Positions 13,419 to 22,662 of a DNA stretch of 64,000 bases are shown here, one piece after another. The first letter of the stretch is position 1. Each line of letters begins with the position of its first letter. Position numbers and translations under genes: made by a program. The notes beneath the pieces are model-generated. The model saw only the letters and a program-made list of their open reading frames with translations, did not search any database and was not told the DNA's origin. Location of the stretch: the NCBI GenBank assembly GCA_032718475.1, contig JAUCBJ010003768.1, positions 44,963-108,962 of the forward strand. The letters are read 5' to 3'. This stretch comes from Nemertoderma westbladi. Its lineage: Eukaryota; Xenacoelomorpha; Nemertodermatida; Nemertodermatidae.

Positions 13419-13631
13419 AGGAATGGTTCATCTTAAGTTCACTACTGGTGTGTAGAGGCGAGTAGGGAAGGGTGGAGGGGTGGGGGGGTCCATAGGAATG
13501 GTTCATCTTAAGTTCACTTCTGATGTGTAGAGGGAGGAGGGGGTGGGTCCATAGGAATGGTTCATCTTAAGTTCACTACTTGATGTGTAGATGGAGGAGG
13601 GGAGGGAGGAGGGTGGGGGGGGGGGGGAATT
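13419..13631. repeat. Three tandem ~60-75-bp copies with G-rich tails
   Basis: GGAATGGTTCATCTTAAGTT recurs near 13420, 13493 and 13552, each followed by a GTGTAGAGG purine-rich stretch. The last ends in a run of G next to the LINE fragment. Confidence 0.75.
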
Positions 13632-13637
13632 ATTACA

Positions 13638-14722
13638 GCAATCAGATCAGTATAAGATGGTTCGACAACATTTGTGTCTACTGTTGATGGTGACACAGAA
13701 CCATTTGAAGTGTTATGGGGCGTCCTCCAAGGAGACACACTTGCACCATTCTTGTTCATTATTGTGGTTGACTATGTTCTACGCATTTCCTTAGATCATT
13801 ATAATGATGATGGGGTGATGATAACTCCACCTACTGGCTCCAGAAGTCGAGGAAATCCTGCCAAGTACCTAACTGATCTAGACTTTGCTGATGACTTAGG
13901 AGTACTCTCAGAATCATTAGAGGGAGCCCAACGGCTCCTCAGCTCATTAGAACATGCTGCTTCTAGTGTTGGTCTTTATATTAACTCCAGAAAGACCAAA
14001 ATTCTGACAGTTATTTTTGAAAGTCCTCAGCAAGTCTCTGATCGGATGAGCATAAGCTCAAAGGATGGTATGCTTGAGCATGTGGACGACTTCTGTTACC
14101 TGGGATCATGGATCCGGAAGTCAGGTGAGGACCTTCGAATACGTAAGGGAAAGGCATGGGCAGCCTTGAATAGGCTTTCCATGATTTGGAAGTCACCGAG
14201 AATTAATCGGAAACTTAAGGTCCGATTATTTAGAGCAGCAGTAGTTCCAGTACCTCTATGGGAGTTCCTCTAGTTCCTCTATGGGAGTCCATGCTGGGCT
14301 CTAACTGCTGAGGACACCAAATCTCTGGATGGCACATTCACAAGAATGCTACGCTGGGTTCATTGTGTCAAGTACAATGCACACATCTCCAACCAGACAC
14401 TACATAACATTGGAGGTGTCTCATTGGTTCCCCCAAGCTTGACACTAGAACAAAATCGCCTCCGCTTTGCAGGACATTGCTTTCGCCGTGAGGACCAGCC
14501 AGTGCATAATCTTGTACTTTGGCAGCCTCATGGAGTGAATAAGCATGGTGGACAGCCCATGACTTTCTTGAGACGCATCTTAAAGGACACTGGCCTTGAA
14601 TATGCGGATGATCGAGCAAATGTCATGGGTGATAGGGAGTTGTGGCGGTGCAATTTTGTTGACAAGCCGGCACAGCATTCTTAAAAATGCAGCTGCAATG
14701 CAGCATGCCGATCCTAGTAGTG
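13638..14722 (+). mobile_element. 5'-truncated non-LTR retrotransposon (LINE), reverse transcriptase C-terminal part
   Basis: Frame 13674-14273 encodes the middle and end of a LINE reverse transcriptase: GVLQGDTLAPFLF (motif before the catalytic palm), then LDFADDLGVLSE with the FADD catalytic motif, then YLGSW. A short duplication near 14250-14275 introduces a stop. A second frame at 14346-14684 carries the usual C-terminal segment (RMLRWVHCVKYN, RLRFAGHCFRRED, GQPMTFLRRILKDTGL). The 3' end is CCTAGTAGT. A possible 7-bp target duplication TATTACA lies at 13631-13637 and 14723-14729. The clade is not assigned. Inactive. A sister copy is at 31702-32156. Confidence 0.85.
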
Positions 14723-14739
14723 TATTACACAAGAAAGCG

Positions 14740-16029
14740 TAAATCTCCGCAACATAAAAATATAATATCTAGAAAAATCTTAAGGGTGGCTCTTGGTACA
14801 TGTGCAACAATTTTTATGCGGGAACAAGAAGCTCACGATAATCGTCTTGAAATTTATGTCCACAACCTCCCAACTTCTAGAGATTATCCAGATGTAGAAA
14901 CAGCATTAGCGCAAATTCGAGGTAATATTCTTCAGTTAATATTAGACCGATTGAAAGAAATGAATGTTCTTAGACTGTGGTTAGGTCTAAATGTATTAAT
15001 GTACAGATCACATTTTTCAGAAGGCGAACAATTAGAAACCTTTTATTTTAATTCTTCCGGTGGTGCTACTAATACTGTAGATTCATCACAAAGTTTTGAC
15101 ACATGGTTTGAGTATGTGGTGCAAAATGTATTACAAAAAATAGCCATCTTTAACACACGTGGTTCGGGCTGGCGTATTAAATCTTTATTTACTATATAAG
15201 GGACATGGATATATGGAATTACCTAAGGTTCTATCGAGTGAACGATGTACAATAAATATACAATCGGCTGATAATGACTGTTTCAAATGGGCTATTATAG
15301 CCACAAAATTTAGTAGCAAAGTGAAAAATCACAAATACCGTACTTTGCAGTACAAAAATTATATGAGTCATTTCATTTTTGACAACGGTTGACAATGACT
15401 ATCCAACAGAGTGGCAGCTAGCGATTAAACTTTTTGAAAAACAAAATTCTAAATATATAATTAATTTACTATGTTGGAATAACGACAACAAACGCACCCC
15501 CGTATCTATATTAAGACAACCACCGTTTAGTAAAATTACACCAGATAAAGAGTTATTAAATATATTACTTGTAGTAAAAAATAACAATGTACCTAAACTG
15601 AATCATTATGTTTGCATAACTAACTTGAATCGATTGCTGAATACGAGAGCTCTTCATATCGTCAATAGGCAATATTGTGAAAGATGTTTAGCGCATTTTT
15701 TTCGACCGGAAGTTCTCCATCATCACCGTCTCACCGGCTACCAAGGAAGAAGTCAACGAGAGAAACTACCTAATAAAAAAAGAACACACATTAGTTTTAC
15801 AAATTTAGATAGAACTTTATCCCTATTGTTTGTCACCTACTTTGATATAGAATGTATCTTACAACCCTCAATTAATAATCAATTTATACAGGAGCATATA
15901 CCGTGTGCTGTGAGTTATTTAATTGTTCCCAATAGTGAATTAATTGATCCTCCAAAATGTCATTTGAAAACATTCGTAATGTCAAATAATAATAATAATT
16001 GTATTCAAGATTTCTTAGATTCATTATAA
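14740..16029 (+). pseudogene. Fragment resembling N-terminal part of protein-primed DNA polymerase B (Polinton/adinto-like)
   Basis: Three overlapping frames (ending at 15199, 15392 and 16029) read as one protein with two frameshifts. Visible features in order: a GSGW segment before a short spacer, then INIQSADNDCFKWAI, a pattern typical of these polymerases before the exonuclease; a Cys/His-rich element YCERCLAHFFRPEVLHHH at about 15672-15725; and YFDIE at about 15838-15852, which fits exonuclease motif I. The polymerase palm motifs are absent because the frame ends at 16029. These elements are known as large virus-like DNA transposons. This copy is broken and partial. Assignment is by motif recall only. 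Confidence 0.55.
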
Positions 16030-16060
16030 TACTGATTTAACTGAATTATCATTGAACTAT

Positions 16061-16840
16061 CATTCTGGAAGGCCAACGAAACTTCTAATAGTTATATAAA
16101 GGGAATCAGTGGTATTTCCGCTCTTTATTGACAAATAAAGAAAGTTGGTATTTTATAATGTTTTGATCATATCATTACAGAAACAAACAAAAATAATTAA
16201 CACAGAAGGACACAAAGCACAATTTTTACAAAAGTACAAGATCGATTAAAACTCGACAATGATTTATCAAAATATTAATGATTGAGAAATTTATGGTTAA
16301 TTAAAAATGCAAATCATTGAAAAATATTACACAAAATTACTAAATTACAAGCACAAAATTACCACGCCGGAAGTTTGCCAGGTTGACAACCTGAAACTAC
16401 CTTGGAAAACTATCACCCCTCCCTATCATAGGACTGTAAACATTCTGGAAGGCCAACGAAACTTCTAATAGTTATATAAAGGGAATCAATGGTATTTCCG
16501 CTCTTTATTGACAAATAAAGAAAGTTGGTATTTTATAATGTTTTGATCATATCATTACAGAAACAAACAAAAATAATTAACACGGAAGGACACAAAGCAC
16601 AATTTTTACAAAAGTACAAGATCGATTAAATTAAAACTCGACAATGATTTATCAAAATATTAATGATTGAGAAATTTATGGTTTATTAAAAATGCAACAA
16701 AAAATGCAAATCATTGAAAAATATTACACAAAATTACTAAATTACAAGCACAAAATTGCAACGCCCAAAGTTGCCAGGATGACAACCTGAAACGACCTTG
16801 GAAAACTAGGCTATCACCCCTATCATAGGACTGTGAAACT
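16061..16840. repeat. Two full ~380-395-bp tandem repeats, with a third copy interrupted
   Basis: TTCTGGAAGGCCAACGAAAC opens copies at about 16063, 16443 and 16841. Each includes CTTTATTGACAAATAAAG. The third copy is split by the hammerhead element. On the minus strand each carries an AATAAA signal and resembles the 3' end of the coding fragment at 18031-18269, suggesting a repeated 3' untranslated region. Confidence 0.85.
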
Positions 16841-16910
16841 TTCTGGAAGGCCAACGAAACTTCTAGTAATTATATAAAGGGAATCAGTGGTATTTCCGAT
16901 GAATTCTGTC

Positions 16911-16926
16911 TTTATTGACAAATAAA
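16911..16926. repeat. Target-site duplication, left
   Basis: TTTATTGACAAATAAA, identical to 18010-18025; a preceding C is shared by both, so the duplication is 16-17 bp. The uninterrupted form of this site exists in the neighbouring tandem repeats near 16125 and 16505. Confidence 0.85.
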
Positions 16927-17006
16927 TTGGAGATGAGCTGTTGCAACTGTAATTAAAGGTGTAATATTATGGGTTTGTTCAGAAGTGGAAAAAATGGGAG
17001 CGCGTC
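16927..17006 (-). repeat. Inverted 5' segment of the retrozyme-like element
   Basis: Reverse complement of 17280-17359. The bases AAATAAA at 16920-16926 fit both the target and the continuation of the inverted segment, so there is 7-nt microhomology at this junction. This resembles the 5' inversions left by twin priming in LINE insertions. Confidence 0.85.
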
Positions 17007-17214
17007 AGCTCATCTCCAATTTATTTAATTAATATCACCTGGCAGCAATACCGAGCTGAATATTTATTTATTTGTACTTCCCTCCTGTTTCACTCTAGCA
17101 TACTTGAGGCCGTTAGGTCCGCTGTTAGAGATAGAATATATGCAACTTAAGACTGCCCGTTCAATAGAAGTGGATTAGGTGGGACTGTGAGTGTCAGGGG
17201 CTAGTGGCTGAGCT

Positions 17215-17268
17215 GGTTAGCGCTACTGATGAGGCCTGTTAGGCCGAAACGTACGTATAGCGCTGGTT
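17215..17268 (+). ncRNA. Type I hammerhead ribozyme, unit 1
   Basis: Core CTGATGA at 17226-17232; stem II GGCCT/AGGCC with loop GTT; GAAA at 17246-17249. Stem III is very short (A-C-G over a TA loop). The predicted cleavage is after A17257 (GUA site). Stem I pairs 17215-17225 with 17258-17268 over 11 positions including G-U pairs. All invariant core bases are present. Confidence 0.92.
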
Positions 17269-17554
17269 CAACCCCCGGTGACGCGCTCCCATTTTTTCCA
17301 CTTCTGAACAAACCCATAATATTACACCTTTAATTACAGTTGCAACAGCTCATCTCCAATTTATTTAATTAATATCACCTGGCAGCAATACCGAGCTGAA
17401 TATTTATTTATTTGTACTTCCCTCCTGTTTCACTCTAGCATACTTGAGGCCGTTAGGTCCGCTGTTAGAGATAGAATATATGCAACTTAAGACTGCCCAT
17501 TCAATAGAAGTGGATTAGGTGGGACTGTGAGTGTCAGGGGCTAGTGGCTGAGCT

Positions 17555-17609
17555 GGTTAGCGCTACTGATGAGGCCTGTTAGGCCGAAACGTACGTATAG
17601 TCGCTGGTT
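17555..17609 (+). ncRNA. Type I hammerhead ribozyme, unit 2 (bulged stem I)
   Basis: Same core as unit 1, with predicted cleavage after A17597. One extra T at 17601 interrupts the 3' strand of stem I (TAG-T-CGCTGG), giving a one-base bulge. Core and stems II and III are unchanged. Confidence 0.88.
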
Positions 17610-17897
17610 CAACCCCCGGTGACGCGCTCCCATTTTTTCCACTTCTGAACAAACCCATAATATTACACCTTTAATTACAGTTGCAACAGCTCATCTCCAA
17701 TTTATTTAATTAATATCACCTGGCAGCAATACCGAGCTGAATATTTATTTATTTGTACTTCCCTCCTGTTTCACTCTAGCATACTTGAGGCCGTTAGGTC
17801 CGCTGTTAGAGATAGAATATATGCAACTTAAGACTGCCCGTTCAATAGAAGTGGATTAGGTGGGACTGTGAGTGTCAGGGGCTAGTGGCTGAGCTGG

Positions 17898-17948
17898 TTA
17901 GCGCTACTGATGAGGCCTGTTAGGCCGAAACGTACGTATAGCGCTGGG
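17898..17948 (+). ncRNA. Type I hammerhead ribozyme, unit 3
   Basis: Core CTGATGA at 17907-17913, with predicted cleavage after A17938. Stem I pairs over 9 positions and then meets a G-G mismatch because GGTTC has become GGGTC. Core intact. Confidence 0.9.
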
Positions 17949-18009
17949 TCAACCCCCGGTGACGCGCTCCCATTTTTTACACTTCTGAACAAACCCATAA
18001 TATTACACC

Positions 18010-18025
18010 TTTATTGACAAATAAA
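18010..18025. repeat. Target-site duplication, right
   Basis: TTTATTGACAAATAAA, the partner of 16911-16926. On the minus strand it contains an AATAAA hexamer just after the stop codon of the coding fragment 18031-18269. Confidence 0.85.
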
Positions 18026-18030
18026 GAAAG

Positions 18031-18269
18031 TTAGCGTTTCCGGTAGTATTTTATAGTATTTAACCGGGCATATATTTGCTTCTCGCTCTTCCCTGGAAAA
18101 AGCTGCCCAACTTTCGCTATCTTATAGCTGTTTCTAGGCATCATCGCCCCCTTAATCTCATCCCAAAAGACATCAACCAAGACGTCTTTGGTTGGATCGG
18201 GGAGTCCACTCTATACGTTTCTGTCGCCGGCGGTTGAATATTGATTGAGGACGATTGATCGGACTCAAA
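18031..18269 (-). pseudogene. C-terminal coding fragment of unknown protein
   Basis: On the minus strand a splice-acceptor-like TTTTCAG precedes 18269, opening a frame (FESDQSSSINIQPPATE...). After a frameshift near 18200-18215 it continues as DPTKDVLVDVFWDEIKG...ARLNTIKYYRKR and stops at TAA 18033-18031. Composition and the shared 3' end with the 380-bp repeats suggest a genuine but decayed coding 3' end. I do not recognise the family. Confidence 0.4.
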
Positions 18270-18357
18270 CTGAAAATAAAAATACATCTCTATAAATATT
18301 AACGTTGTCTATCTGTGTGTCTGTCAGGTCTGACTGTTTATCTAGCTTCCTGTCTGG

Positions 18358-19845
18358 TAGGGATGCAACAGAGCTAAAATTTCATCCGGAGCCGGAGCCC
18401 GGAGATTTCTACGGGTAACAATGTGAGCTCCGGCCGGAACCAGAGCCGGAGCTTTGGTGAATTGATAATTCCAATGTACAGCATACAGACAGACGAATGT
18501 TCGGGCTTAAATTAATGTTGTTTTAGAGGTCGGCATATTGCATTTGGCAATAGGAGCGTATTTTATTCCCCTTTCCCAAATTATTTCGTCTAACTCTGAA
18601 TGACAATAATTCCTGTGTCATTAAGTCCTGTCATTAGATCTCTTCATTGTCGCCACGCAAATACTTAGCGAAATGTTGATTCTAATGGAGAAACTTAAGG
18701 ACAGCTGTACAATGATGCACAACCTAATGGCTAACTGTGATGAACCCAAATAATAATACTAAATACTATTTACTTTATTGTGGGAAAACTGGGACACACT
18801 GTTAGTTAAGACCCGAGTGTATTTATGTACCGAGTGAGCGCAACGATGGAGGCTTCCATAAATATACAAGGGTCATAAACGATGAATAGTGTCCATTCAA
18901 CACAATGGTGTACGTGATTTTGTTACATTATGTCAACTTATCGGCGTTCTGAATGCTTAATATGTAGCTTTATTATTGTAATGTTTAGAGTTTTGGCGCT
19001 CTAACCAAACATTTCTTGCAAACACTGAAAGTTACAATAACTTTTGAGTGTGTGCACGGATTTTGCTGAAATTGCATGCAAACTTTTTTTACATCGATGC
19101 ACTTTTGATTCATGTAATAAAATTTAAGAAATTCCACCAAAATTATTTTCACATTTTCTTATTTACATTATGTTGCTTTTTTCTCCGTGAAAAAAATTAA
19201 ATTAAATTCAATCCTATGGGATACTTATTTCCCTATGGGAAAAAAAACTGCTTCTTTTTCTCCCGATTTTGGGGGATATTCGGATCAAAAACTTGATGAT
19301 AGCCATTGCAGGCTAAGCGTAAGAATATTTACCGTACTGCTGTTACCTTTACTGCAAATATTTGCATAAAAAGGATATTGATTTCATTAATATTCCTAAA
19401 CATTACAATATTAAAGCTAATAACTAGAAAAGAAAGTCATTAAGCTGGCTTTAAGAAGACCGTCAGGGCTTCTTAAGCCAACCAATATCAATGTGAACAT
19501 AACGACAAACACCAAAACAAACAAACACACAAACTAACACACACACAAACATACGTTTTTTTTGGAAGCAATAAGCCCTAACGGTCTTCTAATTAATCTT
19601 CCAGAACGCCGATAAGTTGACATAATGTAACAAAATTACAGACACCATTGTGTGAAAAGGGCACTATTCAGCGTTTATGACCCTTGTGTTTTTTATACAA
19701 ATTAAAAAACCATTTATTTTAATTGAAATTTTAACAACAGAAGCTCCGGATTGGCTCCGGATGGATTTGCCCAGAGCCGGAACCAGAGCTAGAAAATTGA
19801 GCCGGAGCTCCGGATTTCCGGAGCCGGAGCTCTGTTGCATCCCTA
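18358..19845. mobile_element. hAT-like non-autonomous DNA transposon with nested inverted repeats
   Basis: Termini are TAGGGATGCAACAGAGCT and its reverse complement, a hAT-type terminal motif, flanked by an 8-bp duplication CTGTCTGG at 18350-18357 and 19846-19853, the length expected of hAT elements. Inside, GC-rich CCGGAGC repeats lie next to each end. A second inverted repeat pair of about 85 bp lies at 18868-18951 and 19602-19688, and smaller foldbacks lie near 19453-19470 and 19567-19585. No transposase frame is present. Confidence 0.88.
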
Positions 19846-20435
19846 CTGTCTGGTATGACTGTCAGTCAGTCAGGACTGCCTGTCTGGTCTGGTTGGCTAA
19901 TGGCTACTAGCCATTGGCTAGTATAATATCTGTTTTGCTGTATGTCGAATACCAACAACAACTTCCAAATTGTTATCCCTATTCTCAGCTATTACTCAGT
20001 TGTCCAGGTAGTAAACGCAAAAGACGGATATCTCATACTGTACCGAATTCTCTACCGTACCGTCCACATTGTCCATAATGTGGCAATATTGTTGCATGCA
20101 ACGATCTAGACCAGGCAAAAACAGACAGACAGCCAGACGAGACGGTAGCCAACTTGACCAGAGAGACAGGTATATAGCCAAACGTTGCTGACAGACAGAT
20201 TGACAGTCAAACCGACCAGGCCATTGATATAGACATACACACCAGACAGCCAGTTAGGTCAAACAGATAGAGAGATAGCCATCCAGAGCCGACAGGCAGA
20301 TAGACCTATCAGCCAAACAGATGCCAGTCTGCCAGCCAAACAGATACTCAGCAGACAGGCGACGGTCTGCGGGTTTGCCAGCATAACAAACCGACAACAA
20401 ACCAGCCAGACAGACAGCCAGACCTGACAGAAAGA
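19846..20435. repeat. Degenerate CTGTCTGG / CAGACAGC low-complexity tract
   Basis: Irregular repeats of CTGTCTGG and its complement (CAGACAG, CCAGACAG) run through this stretch and also precede the hAT-like element at 18310-18357, so the transposon landed inside the tract. Apparent Cys/Trp/Leu-rich open frames on the minus strand are low-complexity translations. Confidence 0.6.
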
Positions 20436-22107
20436 TGGAATATGCCTCCTGTTATTTATATGTATTTGTGGACCATACTGTATGGTGCTGCTTTTAAATG
20501 TTATGGACCATATGGTACTAAACATTCACAGTTATGGCCCTTTAGTTATGGTTACAGTTACAGTTACAGTTATGGTTCCTTTGTGTGAGGAATCGGCCTT
20601 TTTTGACATTGATTTAGCCAATCAGAGCAATCTCCCTTTCTCTGTTAACAGCGGCCTATGAGAGATGACCCAATGCGGCAGTTTTCCGAGAATTCATACT
20701 TCATTCAGAATTCATTCGGACATTCTGACTTTCTGACTTTGCCTTAACATCAGAGGCTTAGAGTCATAAGAACGCAAATCTATTAACATATTGACCTATT
20801 TGTACTGTTAACCACGTACATGATATTAGAATCGTTGGGTCTTCACACCCAGACAATTAATTGGTTTTGTTTGGGGTTATTTTTTATGATTTGGTTTGTG
20901 ATTTGGTATGTTGTGATTTGGTTTGTGATTTGGCTGTTTGGTGTGATTTGTTGTGCTTAATAGTATAATTAATTCTGTAATTGTTAATACTGTAATCCTA
21001 ATACTAATCTAATGCCCGTCTCAAATCAATTTGGTGCACACCACTTGGCTGTCCGATATTTTGGCTATAGAGCATAGAGTGACTACTGAGTGTCTGACCA
21101 TCTGATTACTGACTGTCTGAGCATATGGATTCCCTCAAATGAAAAAGTGATCGTTTATTGTTTTGGTTAGAAAAGCCCGCCTCATTAACCTGCTCCTTTT
21201 CCTCTACAGTCCCAATCCCAATAAACATTAACTTGGTCGTTTTGGCGGCCAAAATGACCAAAATCGCCAAAAAAAATGTAGTGTATTCCTATGGGCTACT
21301 TGGTCGTTTTGGCGAAGCGATTTAACTCGACTCAGTCAAGTCCAGACAGCCCGTCTCCTTGGACATCCATTTGGTTGCTCTGACTAAATGTCGGCTCGCT
21401 TTCATTTTTATTATTGACAGATTGTTAACTTACCTGGAGCTGAGTCGGGCCTTTCAGTTGTAGTAAAGACCACCCACTGAGGCATTGATACAGCACAGGC
21501 TAATACGTAATAAGGGAGTTAGTTGAATGCGGCTTTGTTAAAAGGAGGAGTATGTATAATAATCGGATTTTGTGTGTTATTATTAGATAATCATTTCTCA
21601 CCTTTTCCTTTGTGTAGCTTCAGTTTAGAGTCATTATGAAATGGCAACGTGTTCTGTATGAAGGCGTCCTAATTATAGTTTTATAGTTAGAAGCTGGGTC
21701 TGTGACAGGGCGAGAGGTAGCTATTAAATAGCGACACTCAGTCTCGAACGAGTTCGGTATACTGATGAAATTCAGATTAGACGGCGCGGCCTATTTCTAG
21801 TAGCTGGGTCTGAATTCGAGGGCGATAGTAACTGAAAACATTATAATATCAGGCTCTGGCTCTGTGCTAACAGTCAACAGAGTCGGCATATTTGGGTGAA
21901 TTTATGATGATGTATATTTTGTGAATCGTTTTATTATTTTAATTATTTGTAATGGTAATATTTATTAACTAAGTTTTATTTATTAACCATTCAAAAGTTT
22001 ACTCGATATGAAATATTGATATTGATTTACACCGAACACAATTTTTAATTATGCTTTATTTGTACCGAAACAGATTTATTCCCGAGTTGTTTGAGTTGAT
22101 ACGGATG
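20436..22107. other. No gene recognised
   Basis: Contains small simple patches (a GTTACA/GTTATG repeat near 20530-20580, TGATTTGGTT repeats near 20880-20945, and a TTGGTCGTTTTGGCG pair near 21233 and 21300) but no supported coding or RNA feature. Confidence 0.6.
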
Positions 22108-22662
22108 GAAAGCTGCCCATACAAGGATTCCAAATATGGAAAGCTGGCCATACAAGGATTCCAAATATGGCAAACTGGCCATACAAGGATTCCAAATATG
22201 GAAAGCTGGCCATACAAGGATTCCAAATATGGAAAGATGGCCATACAAGGATTCCAAATATGGAAAGATGGCCATACAAGGATTCCAAATATGGAAAGAT
22301 GGCCATACAAGGATTCCAAATATGGAAAGCTGACCATACAAGGATTCCAAATATGGAAAGATGGCCATACAAGGATTCCAAATATGGAAAGATGGCCATA
22401 CAAGGATTCCAAATATGGAAAGCTGGCCATACAAGGATTCCAAATATGGAAAGATTGCCATGCAAGGATTCCAAATATGTAAAGCTGGCCATACAAGGAT
22501 TCCAAATATGGAAAGATGGCCATACAAGGATTCCAAATATGGAAAGATGACCATACAAGGATTCCAAATATGGAAAGCTGGCATACAAGGATTCCAAATA
22601 TGGAAAGCTGGCTATACAAGGATTCCAAATATGGAAAGCTGGACATACAAGGATTCCAAATA
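22108..22662. repeat. 31-bp minisatellite, about 18 copies
   Basis: Unit GGAAAGCTGGCCATACAAGG plus ATTCCAAATAT, period 31 bp. Because 31 is not a multiple of three and the unit lacks stops, all frames stay open and give spurious proteins. The unit matches an internal stretch of the MITE-like repeats at 61720-61750 and 59660-59690 read on the opposite strand. Confidence 0.95.

Larger units (their letters stand above)
16927..18009 (+). mobile_element. Retrozyme-like element: three ~340-bp tandem units with hammerhead ribozymes
   Basis: Units begin at AGCTCATCTCC at 17007, 17347 and 17688, giving periods of 340 and 341 bp, and the third ends incomplete at about 18009. Each unit carries a hammerhead ribozyme. 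The first 80 bp (16927-17006) are an exact-phase reverse complement of 17280-17359, i.e. an inverted piece spanning a unit junction. The element is flanked by a 16-17-bp target-site duplication. Tandem units of a few hundred bases with type I hammerheads and no ORF match the animal retrozymes described by de la Pena and co-workers, thought to be moved by Penelope-like enzymes. A long target duplication argues against an LTR integrase. No protein is encoded. Confidence 0.88.

Noticed and set aside
21790-21815. CTGATGA near 21760-21766 as a fourth hammerhead
   Set aside because: No stem II hairpin followed by GAAA and no stem I partner.
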